DNA of 64,000 nucleotides. Origin: Eriocheir sinensis. Lineage: Eukaryota; Arthropoda; Malacostraca; Decapoda; Varunidae. Position 1 is the first letter of the stretch; each line of letters opens with the position of its first letter. Made by a program: the position numbers and the translations under genes. This document shows, piece by piece, positions 45,985 through 58,500 of this stretch. The notes beneath the pieces were generated by a model. The model ran no database searches. It saw nothing but the letters and a program-made list of their open reading frames with translations, and was not told the origin of the DNA. The DNA is taken from positions 21,149,240 to 21,213,239 of the forward strand of contig NC_066528.1 of NCBI RefSeq assembly GCF_024679095.1. Direction: 5' to 3'.

Positions 45985-46951
45985 GAGCAGTTATTTGCTG
46001 ATGACACCCAGTTCTATTTTTCCATCAGTGATATTGAAAATACAAGTGCTAAGATCAATAGATTAATTCAATCAAGGAAGGATTGGATGCATTATAGGCA
46101 ATTGAAATTAAACGATGATAAGACTGAATTCATGTTTGTGGGGAAGAAGGACACTCTACGTTATTTTGGTGACGGGGAACATGATTATAGGTGGTAATGA
46201 AATTCATATTGTTGAAAGTGTTCGTGACTTGGGAGTGTTGCTGGATTCCAATTTGACACTGAAATGTCAGATAAATAATGTCGTAAGGATACTGGATATC
46301 ACCTTAGAAATATTGCTTTATCAAGAAATACCTGGATCAAGAAATTGGTGATTAACAATATTATATCAAGAGTGGATTATTGCAACTCGATCTACTATAA
46401 CCTGCCAAAGCTCCAATTAAGGAAATTACAGATGATCTTAAACAGAGCAGCGAGACTAATCAAAGGAATTCCACCACGAGAGAGAATAACTCCTGTTCTG
46501 ATAGAGCTCCACTGGTTGCCAATAAAAGCAAGGATAGTATTTGGTTATGTGTTTTGACACACCAAGCTTGATCACTGGCCGTATTTGAGAGAATTATTAC
46601 ACGAAATACAGCCAGGTGAAGGCATTAACACTCTGCCGAGCCACTTCTGGAATCACACTTCATGGTACTCTTCAAATGTTGGATTGCGCGCTTTCAGTTC
46701 TGCCACCCCAAGACTGTACAATAAGCTCCCTCCTGACATTAGAAGAACAAAGGATATCTCCAAATTTAAGAAAGGACTAAAAACATTTCTGTTCTCTGAC
46801 TGCTATGACACGGAAACATTGACAATTAACATGGCATAGAAGTTGTGATCAATATTGAAAATTTAATGAATTAAATATGTGGGTCCTGCAGAGCGCTTCG
46901 GCGGAAGTGGGACCAGATAAATAAGAAACACAAGTAACAAGTAACAAGTAA
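45985..46951 (+). mobile_element. L2/CR1-type LINE, 3' half, 5'-truncated
   Basis: It starts in the RT catalytic region (LFADDTQFYFSI at about 45,990) and continues through LGVLLDSNLTLKCQI. The C-terminal region typical of L2-like LINEs follows: SRVDYCNSIYYNLPK, RAARLIKGIPPRERI, LIELHWLPIKARI, and ATPRLYNKLPPDIRR. The end is a short untranslated stretch and (AAGTAAC)-type repeats at 46,931-46,951. Two frameshifts or stops divide the frame. Sequence from 45,790 to 45,985 does not match and may be older flank. Confidence 0.85.
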
Positions 46952-47275
46952 GTACGCCAGGATACGGTGCTCAGGTGTTGACTTGCCAGGCCAGACTGTT
47001 CAGGTCTCTGCACCTTCAGCAGCTGGCTGCGAATTTACATCAGCAATAGGTGGGCATTGCCTGGCACACTGAGCAGTGTACTACCACGGTACTTGTTGCA
47101 GTCCTGGCGGTCCCCTTTCCCTTTCCAGATAGGGACGACCAACCCAGTCAGGAGGAATGGTACCAGACAGTCAAGACCACATGCAAACCAGCGGATCACA
47201 GCCTCACGTCCAGCTGAGCAGCTCCACACTGATGTTACAGGTGCCAGGTGCCTCACCCCTCACCTAAGTCAATGT
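46952..47275 (-). mobile_element. RTE-type LINE fragment
   Basis: The minus strand reads LVVPIWKGKGDRQDCNKYRG, then STLLSVPGNAHLLL. This is the RT fingers/palm motif typical of RTE-like elements (NYRG-type block). Upstream homology extends to about 47,275 in another frame. The lower end reaches exactly the L2 tail at 46,951, so the L2 copy probably inserted here or the junction is a deletion. Confidence 0.75.
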
Positions 47276-47332
47276 GCGATGAGACATGTAGTAGTAGTAA
47301 GCTATTAACAAAAAAAAGGCATTGATATTTGG

Positions 47333-47333
47333 G

Positions 47334-47409
<76 letters not shown>
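47333..47409. repeat. (GA)n microsatellite
   Basis: Pure GA dinucleotide run of about 75 bp. Confidence 0.98.
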
Positions 47410-47412
<3 letters not shown>

Positions 47413-48325
47413 CGAGCCTGGGTGAAGAAAGGGAAGAGCCTGCACGGAAAAGAACACCCTTGTAACATAAACACGTCTGTTGGCTTGTCAAAACCAGGCT
47501 GGATGTGCTAGAAATGTTGTAATTACCACCACAGCCTGCCTAAACGCACACCCACTAAAGAGCTTGTGGTGATGATAAGCGAGGTTGTTTTGGTAGGTGA
47601 CAGCCCTGTGTGACCTGCTGTAGCCCTGGTCAGGTCAGCCTTGACGTGAGATTAACTTTAATTAACAAGAGTACTACATCACAGCAGTGCGAATATTCCC
47701 AAGCCTCTGTACAGGGTCCTAGGGTCACATGGGTGTTATTCTATACATTTGCCGTCCCAGCACGAATGGCTGGCATCACACTGATTCTGGCACCACGAAT
47801 CTATGCCACTGTGAACACTGCCTGGGAACATAACACTGTCTGTGGCACTGCATATTAAACACCCTGGCTGAGCCCACATCACAGGAGGGGGGTCACACCA
47901 GGTAGGTTAACAAGACACTGTAACACTGGGTAACTAATCTGTCTTGCATCACGTAACACCTGCTGAACATGGAACTGTCGGTGGCACTGTTAACACTGCA
48001 TAACACCTGAGAGCCCACGTCACAGCCCGTCACCTTAACACAGTGACGTAACACAGCCAGTAACAGCCCTATCATGTATCCAGGTAACAGAATACTACTA
48101 ATGTCACAACGTGTAACACTCTCTGGGATCACGTAACACATTTAAACACTGCTGCCACGTCACACACTCGTCCGTCACATGACGTAACTCTGTACTATGA
48201 AGGGGAGAAAACACTCACGGGAAAGCGATTAATCTCTTTTTTTTTCACCTTTTAGAAGCAGAGCAGCAGCAGGGCCTGAAACCTCATCAACGGTAACATG
48301 ATTTTGGGGGCGGTTGATGCTTGAG
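47410..48325. other. Unassigned, GTAACAC-rich sequence
   Basis: TAACACTG, ACGTAACAC and CACGTCACA motifs recur irregularly at 47,780-48,190, consistent with an old degenerate minisatellite. No gene. Confidence 0.45.
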
Positions 48326-48329
48326 GTCA

Positions 48330-48640
48330 ATGAGTCACATATTTGACAAGGCTTTCGTAGGCGTTGTGGGGGACATTTCCAGAGGTAGATAATGACCCTG
48401 GTGGTAGCTTGACCCTTCCTCTGTACCATGAACGTTAAAAGTCACTCACGGGAACACGATTCATCTCCTTTATGACCTCTTAAGAACAGCTGATACGGCG
48501 CGGGGTCAAAACTCGTCACCTATAAACACGTATTTGACAAGGCTTCCGTAGGCGTTGTAAGCATTTTCAGGGGTATTCAATGACCCTGGTGGTAGTTTGA
48601 CCCTTCCTCTGTACCATGAACGTAAAAATACACTGTCTTA
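48330..48640 (-). repeat. R100 composite: 2 reverse units with head between
   Basis: Reverse units at about 48,335-48,435 and 48,530-48,630 (CCCTGGTGGTAG, CCTCTGTACCATGAACGT) are separated by a head (48,440-48,500). Confidence 0.85.
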
Positions 48641-49002
48641 CCTCAAAAACACTGCAAACACCTCTCAAAACACGTCGTGAAGGAGGAACTGCGTGGACGA
48701 TCAGCTGTGTTATGATTTTTTACCGCGCACCGATGCTAGATTATCGTACTCAAAGCCGCGCATTTACCGGCTTCTGACCCATACCTGATGCCAAGAAGCC
48801 CCAATAATTAACCCTTTAAACAATAATCATATGTGAAGGCGGTTATTTGGGTGATAAAAGCAGTGTGGGGCTCAGAAATCGCCAGGTGTCCCGCACTGGA
48901 CTCTCGTACTTGAGGTGAAAGTGTTATACTTTGGGTCCATATAAAAATAAAAAAAATAAAATAAAAAGCGGCCATGTCCTGCAAAAGGCGACTAAACGAG
49001 AA

Positions 49003-49596
49003 GGAAACGAGACGAGGAATCCATTTCTGGCCTCGGCATAACGATACACTAAATATTAAGGAGATATCGGCACGGAAAACTAGCGTGAAATTATCAAAAA
49101 CATGAAAATCAATTATATTTATGTTATTTGAAGCTATTTTCATGCAAACTGCGTCTCTTCTTGGGTAAAATAAGATGTGGAATACATTTATGGCCTCGTC
49201 ATAACGCTACACTCAATATTAAGGAGATATCGGCCCGGAAAGCTCGAGAAATTCACCCCAAAACATGAAAATAACCTATATTTATGTTATTTTCATGCAA
49301 ACAATGACTTTGTTTTAGTAAAACGAGATGAGGAATCAATTCTGGCCTCGGCATAACGCTACACTCAATATTAAGGAAGATATTGGCCCTGAAAGCTCTC
49401 GTGAAATTCCTCCAAAAACATGAAAATCAGCTATATTTATGTTATTTGAGTTTATTTTCATGAAAACGGTGAATATTCTTGGGTAAAACGAGACAGGAGT
49501 TCATTTCTGGCCTCTGCATAACGCTACACTCAATATTAAGGGTAATATCGGCCTGGAAAACTTGCGTGAAATTCCCCCCAAAACATAAAAATCAGT
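49003..49596. repeat. ~160-bp tandem repeat, about 4 units, abutting the satellite
   Basis: GGCCTCGGCATAACGCTACA (or a variant) occurs at 49,029, 49,192, 49,344 and 49,509, i.e. periods of 163, 152 and 165 bp. Units share AATATTAAGGAGATATCGG, GTGAAATTC, ACATGAAAATCAGCTATA and GTAAAACGAGA. The final unit breaks off after AAAAATCAGTTATA, where the 10-bp satellite begins. Confidence 0.9.
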
Positions 49597-52500
49597 TATA
49601 CAACAGAATACAACAGAATAAAAGAGAATACAACAGAATAAAAGATAATACAACAGAATACAACAGAATAAAAGAGAATACAACAGAATACAACAGAATA
49701 AAAGAGAATACAACAGAATACAACAGAATAAAAGAGAATACAACAGAATACAACAGAATAAAAGAGAATACAACAGAAAACAACAGAATAAAAGAGAATA
49801 CAACAGAATACAACAGAATAAAAGAGAATACAACAGAATACAACAGAATAAAAGAGAATACAACAGAATACAACAGAATAAAAGAGAATACAACAGAATA
49901 CAACAGAATAAAAGAGAATACAACAGAATACAACAGAATACAAGAGAATACAACAGAATAAAAGAGAATACAACAGAATAAAAGAGAATACAACAGAATA
50001 AAAGAGAATACAACAGAATACAACAGAATAAAAGAGAATACAACAGAATACAACAGAATAAAAGAGAATACAACAGAATAAAAGATAATACAACAGAATA
50101 CAACAGAATAAAAGAGAATACAACAGAATACAACAGAATAAAAGAGAATACAACAGAATAAAAGATAATACAACAGAATACAACAGAATAAAAGAGAATA
50201 CAACAGAATACAACAGAATACAACAGAATAAAAGAGAATACAACAGAATACAACAGAATAAAAGAGAATACAACAGAATACAACAGAATAAAAGAGAATA
50301 CAACAGAATACAACAGAATAAAAGAGAATACAACAGAATACAACAGAATAAAAGAGAATACAACAGAATACAACAGAATAAAAGAGAATACAACAGAATA
50401 CAACAGAATTAAAGAGAATACAACAGAATACAACAGAATAAAAGAGAATACAACAGAATACAACAGAATAAAAGATAATACAACAGAATACAACAGAATA
50501 AAAGAGAATACAACAGAATACAACAGAATAAAAGAGAATACAACAGAATACAACAGAATAAAAGATAATACAACAGAATACAACAGAATAAAAGAGAATA
50601 CAACAGAATAAAAGAGAATACAACAGAATAAAAGAGAATACAACAGAATACAACAGAATACAACAGAATAAAAGAGAATACAACAGAATACAACAGAATA
50701 AAAGAGAATACAACAGAATACAACAGAATACAACAGAATAAAAGAGAATACAACAGAATAAAAGATAATACAACAGAATACAACAGAATAAAAGAGAATA
50801 CAACAGAATACAACAGAATAAAAGATAATACAACAGAATACAACAGAATAAAAGAGAATACAACAGAATACAACAGAATAAAAGATAATACAACAGAATA
50901 CAACAGAATAAAAGAGAATACAACAGAATAAAAGAGAATACAACAGAATACAACAGAATAAAAGAGAATACAACAGAATACAACAGAATAAAAGAGAATA
51001 CAACAGAATACAACAGAATAAGAGAATACAACAGAATACAACAGACAAAAAGAGAATACAACAGAATAAAAGAGAATACAACAGAATACAACAGAATACA
51101 ACAGAATAAAAGAGAATACAACAGAATACAACAGAATAAAAGAGAATACAACAGAATAAAAGATAATACAACAGAATACAACAGAATAAAAGAGAATACA
51201 ACAGAATACAACAGAATACAACAGAATAAAAGATAATACAACAGAATACAACAGAATAAAAGAGAATACAACAGAATACAACAGAATAAAAGATAATACA
51301 ACAGAATACAACAGAATAAAAGAGAATACAACAGAATACAACAGAATACAACAGAATAAAAGAGAATACAACAGAATACAACAGAATAAAAGAGAATACA
51401 ACAGAATACAACAGAATAAAAGAGAATACAACAGAATACAACAGAATAAAAGAGAATACAACAGAATACAACAGAATAAAAAAGAATACAACAGAATACA
51501 ACAGAATAAAAGAGAATACAACAGAATACAACAGAATAAAAGAGAATACAACAGAATACAACAGAATAAAAGATAATACAACAGAATACAACAGAATAAA
51601 AGAGAATACAACAGAATACAACAGAATAAAAGAATACAACAGAATACAACAGAATAAAAGAGAATACAACAGAATACAACAGAATAAAAGAGAATACAAC
51701 AGAATAAAAGATAATACAACAGAATACAACAGAATAAAAGAGAATACAACAGAATACAACAGAATAAAAGATAATACAACAGAATACAACAGAATAAAAG
51801 AGAATACAACAGAATACAACAGAATAAAAGAGAATACAACAGAATAAAAGAGAATACAACAGAATACAACAGAATAAAAGATAATACAACAGAATACAAC
51901 AGAATAAAAGAGAATACAACAGAATACAACAGAATAAAAGATAATACAACAGAATACAACAGAATAAAAGAGAATACAACAGAATACAACAGAATAAAAG
52001 AGAATACAACAGAATACAACAGAATACAACAGAATAAAAGATAATACAACAGAATAAAAGAGAATACAACAGAATACAACAGAATAAAAGAGAATACAAC
52101 AGAATACAACAGAATAAGAGAATACAACAGAATACAACAGAATAAAAGAGAATACAACAGAATACAACAGAATAAAAGAGAATACAACAGAATACAACAG
52201 AATAAAAGATAATACAACAGAATACAACAGAATAAAAGAGAATACAACAGAATAAAAGAGAATACAACAGAATACAACAGAATAAAAGAGAATACAACAG
52301 AATACAACAGAATAAAAGAGAATACAACAGAATACAACAGAATAAAAGAGAATACAACAGAATAAAAGAGAATACAACAGAATAAAAGAGAATACAACAG
52401 AATACAACAGAATAAAAGAGAATACAACAGAATACAACAGAATAAAAGAGAATACAACAGAATAAAAGATAATACAACAGAATACAACAGAATAAAAGAG

Positions 52501-55500
52501 AATACAACAGAATACAACAGAATAAAAGAGAATACAACAGAATACAACAGAATAAAAGAGAATACAACAGAATACAACAGAATAAGAGAATACAACAGAA
52601 TACAACAGAATAAAAGAGAATACAACAGAATACAACAGAATAAAAGAGAATACAACACAATAAAAGAGAATACAACAGAATAAAAGAGAATACAACAGAA
52701 TACAACAGAATAAAAGAGAATACAACAGAATACAACAGAATAAAAGAGAATACAACAGAATAAAAGATAATACAACAGAATACAACAGAATAAAGAGAAT
52801 ACAACAGAATACAAAAGAGAATACAACAGAATAAAAGATAATACAACAGAATACAACAGAATAAAAGAAAATACAACAGAATACAACAGAATAAAAGAGA
52901 ATACAACAGAATACAACAGAATAAAAGAGAATACAACAGAATAAAAGAGAATACAACAGAATACAACAGAATAAAAGATACTACAACTGAATAAAAGAGA
53001 ATACAACAGAATACAACAGAATAAAAGAGACTACAACAGAATAAAAGAGAATACAACAGAATACAACAGAATAGAAGAGAATACAACAGAATACAACAGA
53101 ATACAACAGAATAAAAGATAATACAACAGAATACAACAGAATAAAATAGAATACAACAGAATACAACATAAAAAAAGAGAATACAACAGAATAAAAGAGA
53201 ATAAAACAGAATAAAAGATAATACAACAGAATAAAACAGAATAAAAGAGAATAAAACAGAATAAAAGAGAATACAACAGAATACAACAGAATACAACAGA
53301 ATAAAAGATAATACAACAGAATACAACAGAATAAAAGAGAATACAACAGAATACAACAGAATAAAAGATAATACAACAGAATACAACAGAATAAAAGAGA
53401 ATACAACAGAATACAACAGAATAAAAGAGAATACAACAGAATAAAAGATAATACAACAGAATACAACAGAATAAAAGAGAATACAACAGAATACAACAGA
53501 ATAAAAGAGAATACAACAGAATACAACAGAATAAAGAGAATACAACAGAATACAACAGAATAAAAGAGAATACAACAGAATAAAAGATAATACAACAGAA
53601 TACAACAGAATAAAGAGAATACAACAGAATACAACAGAATAAAAGAGAATACAACAGAATACAACAGAATAAAAAGAGAATACAACAGAATAAAAGAGAA
53701 TACAACAGAATACAACAGAATACAACAGAATACAACATAATACAACAGAATAAAGATAATACAACAGAATACAACAGAATAAAAGAGAATACAACAGAAT
53801 ACAACAGAATAAAAGATAATACAACAGAATACAACAGAATAAAAGAGAATACAACAGAATAAAAGAGAATACAACAGAATACAACAGAATACAACAGAAT
53901 AAAAGAGAATACAACAGAAAAGAGAATACAACAGAATACAACAGAATAAAAGAGAATACAACAGAATACAACAGAATAAAAGAGAATACAACAGAATACA
54001 ACAGAATAAAAGAGAATACAACAGAATACAACAGAATAAAAGAGAATACAACAGAATAAGAGAATACAACAGAATACAACAGAATACAACAGAATAAAAG
54101 AGAATACAACAGAATACAACAGAATAAAAGATAATACAACAGAATACAACAGAATAAGAGAATACAACAGAATACAACAGAATAAAAGATAATACAACAG
54201 AATACAACAGAATAAAAGAGAATACAACAGAATAAAAGAGAATACAACAGAATAAAAGAGAATACAACAGAATAAAAGAGAATACAACAGAATACAACAG
54301 AATACAACAGAATAAAAGATAATACAACAGAATACAACAGAATAAAAGAGAATACAACAGAATACAACAGAATACAACAGAATAAAAGAGAATACAACAG
54401 AATACAACAGAATAAAAGATAATACAACAGAATACAACAGAATAAAAGAGAATACAACAGAATACAACAGAATAAAAGAGAATACAACAGAATACAACAG
54501 AATAAAAGAGAATACAACAGAATACAACAGAATACAACAGAATAAAGGATAATACAACAGAATAAAAGAGAATACAACAGAATACAACAGAATACAACAG
54601 AATAAAAGAGAATACAACAGAATAAAAGAGAATACAACAGAATACAACAGAATAAAAGAGAATACAACAGAATACAAAAGATTAAAGAGAATACAACAGA
54701 ATAAAAGAGAATACAACAGAATACAACAGAATAAAAGAGAATACAACAGAATACAACAGAATAAAAGAGAATACAACAGAATAAAAGAGAATACAACAGA
54801 ATAAAAGAGAATACAACAGAATACAACAGAATAAGAGAATACAACAGAATAAAAGAGAATACAACAGAATAAAAGAGAATACAACAGAATACAACAGAAT
54901 AAAAGAGAATACAACAGAATAAAAGAGAATACAACAGAATACAACAGAATAAAAGAGAATACAACAGAATACAACAGAATAAAAGAGAATACAACAGAAT
55001 ACAACAGAATAAAAGAGAATACAACAGAATAAAAGATAATACAACAGAATACAACAGAATAAAAGAGAATACAACAGAATAAAAGAGAATACAACAGAAT
55101 ACAACAGAATAAAAGAGAATACAACAGAATACAACAGAATAAAAGAGAATACAACAGAATACAACAGAATAAAAGAGAATACAACAGAATAAAAGAGAAT
55201 ACAACAGAATACAACAGAATAAAAGAGAATACAACAGAATACAACAGAATAAAAGAGAATACAACAGAATACAACAGAATAAAAGAGAATACAACAGAAT
55301 ACAACAGAATAAAAGAGAATACAACAGAATACAACAGAATAAAAGAGAATACAACAGAATACAACAGAATAAAAGAGAATACAACAGAATACAACAGAAT
55401 AAAAGAGAATACAACAGAATAAAAGAGAATACAACAGAATACAACAGAATAAAGAGAAAACAACAGAAAACAACATAAAAAAAGACAAAACAACAGAATA

Positions 55501-58500
55501 AAACAGAATAAAGAGAATACAACAGAATAAAGAATACAACAGAATAAAAGAGAATACAACAGAATAAAACAGAATAAAAGAGAATACAACAGAATACAAC
55601 AGAATAAAAGAATACAACAGAATACAACAGAATAAAAGAGAATACAACAGAATACAACAGAATAAAAGAGAATACAACAGAATAAAAGAGAATACAACAG
55701 AATACAACAGAATAAAAGAGAATACAACAGAATACAACAGAATAAAAGAGAATACAACAGAATACAACAAAATAATAGAATACAAAAGAATACAACATAA
55801 GACAAGAGAATACAACAGAATACAAGAGAATACAACAGAATACAACAGAATACAACAGAATAAAAGAGAATACAACAGAATACAACAGAATAAAAGAGAA
55901 TACAACAGAATACAACAGAATAAAAGAGAATACAACAGAATACAACAGAATAAAAGAGAATACAACAGAATAAGAGAATACAACAGAATACAACAGAATA
56001 AAAGAGAATACAACAGAATAAAAGAGAATACAACAGAATACAACAGAATAAAAGAGAATACAACAGAATACAACAGAATACAACAGAATAAAAGAGAATA
56101 CAACAGAATACAACAGAATAAAAGAGAATACAACAGAATAAAAGAATAAAACAGAATACAACAGAATAAAAGATAATACAACAGAATACAACAGAATAAA
56201 AGAGAATACAACAGAATAAAGAGAATACAACAGAATACAACAGAATAAAAGAATACAACAGAATACAACAGAATAGAATAAAAGATAATACAACAGAATA
56301 CAACAGAATAAAAGAGAATACAACAGAATACAACAGAATAAAAGAGAATACAACAGAATACAACAGAATAAAAGAGAATACAACAGAATACAACAGAATA
56401 AAAGAGAATACAACAGAATAAAAGAGAATACAACAGAATAAAAGATAATACAACAGAATACAACAGAATAAAAGATAATACAACAGAATACAACAGAATA
56501 AAAGAGAATACAACAGAATACAACAGAATAAAAGAGAATACAACAGAATAAAAGAGAATACAACAGAATACAACAGAATAAAAGAGAATACAACAGAATA
56601 CAACAAAATAAGAGAATACAACAGAATACAACAGAATAAACGAGAATACAACAGAATACAACAGAATAAAAGAGAATACAACAGAATACAACAGAATAAA
56701 AGAGAATACAACAGAATACAACAGAATAAAAGAGAATACAACAGAATACAACAGAATAAAAGAGAATACAACAGAATACAACAGAATACAACAGAATACA
56801 ACAGAATACAACAGAATAAAAGAGAATACAACAGAATACAACAGAATACAACAGAATGCAACAGAATACAACAGAATACAACAGAATAAAAGAGAATACA
56901 ACAGAATACAACAGAATAAAAGAGAATACAACATAATACAACAGAATAAAAGAGAATACAACAGAATACAACAGAATAAGAGAATACAACAGAATAAAAG
57001 AGAATACAACAGAATAAAAGAGAATACAACAGAATAAAAGAGAATACAACAGAATACAACAGAATACAACAGAATAAATGAGAATACAACAGAATACAAC
57101 AGAATAAAAGAGAATACAACAGAATACAACAGAATACAACAGAATAAAAGAGAATACAACAGAATACAACAGAATAAAAGATAATACAACAGAATACAAC
57201 AGAATAAAAGAGAATACAACAGAATACAACAGAATAAAACAGAATACAACAGAATACAACAGAATACAAGAGAATACAACAGAATACAACAGAATAAAGA
57301 GAATACAACAGAATAAAGAGAATACAACAGAATACAACAGAATAAAAGAGAATACAACAGAATACAACAGAATAAAAGAGAATAAACAGAATACAACAGA
57401 ATACAACAGAATAAAAGAGAATACAACAGAATACAACAGAAAAGAGAATACAACAGAATAAAAGAGAATACAACAGAATACAACAGAATAAAAGAGAATA
57501 CAACAGAATACAACAGAATAAAAGATAATACAACAGAATACAACAGAATTAATGATAATACATCAGTATACTACAGATTCATAGATAATACACCTTAATA
57601 AAAGAGAATACAACAGAATAAAAGAGAATACAACAGAATACAACAGAATAAAAGAGAATACAACAGAATAAAAGATAATACAACAGAATACAACAGAATA
57701 AAAGAGAATACAACAGAATACAACAGAATAAGAGACTACAACAGAATACAACAGACTAAAAGAGAATACAACAGAATAAAAAGATAATACAACAGAATAC
57801 AACAGAATAAAAGAGAATACAACAGAATAAAGAGAATACAACAGAATACAACAGAATAAAAGAGAATACAACAGAATACAACAGAATAAAAGAGAATACA
57901 ACAGAATACAACAGAATAAAAGAGAATACAACAGAATAAAAGAGAATACAACAGAATACAACAGAATAAAAGAAAATACAACAGAATACAACAGAATAAA
58001 AGAGAATACAACAGAATACAACAGAATAAAAGAGAATACAACAGAATACAACAGAATAAGAGAATACAACAGAATACAACAGAATAAAAGAGAATACAAC
58101 AGAATACAACAGAATACAACAGAATACAACAGAATAAAAGAGAATACAACAGAATAAAAGATAATACAACAGAATACAACAGAATAAAAGAGAATACAAC
58201 AGAATACAACAGAATAAAAGATAATACAACAGAATACAACAGAATAAAAGAGAATACAACAGAATTAAAAAAATACAACAGAATAAAAGATAATACAACA
58301 GAATACAACAGAATAAAAGAGAATACAACAGAATACAACAGAATAAAAGAGAATACAACAGAATACAACAGAATAAAAGAGAATACAACAGAATACAACA
58401 GAATAAAAGAGAATACAACAGAATAAAAGATAATACAACAGAATACAACAGAATAAAGAGAATACAACAGAATACAACAGTATAATAGAATACAACAGAA

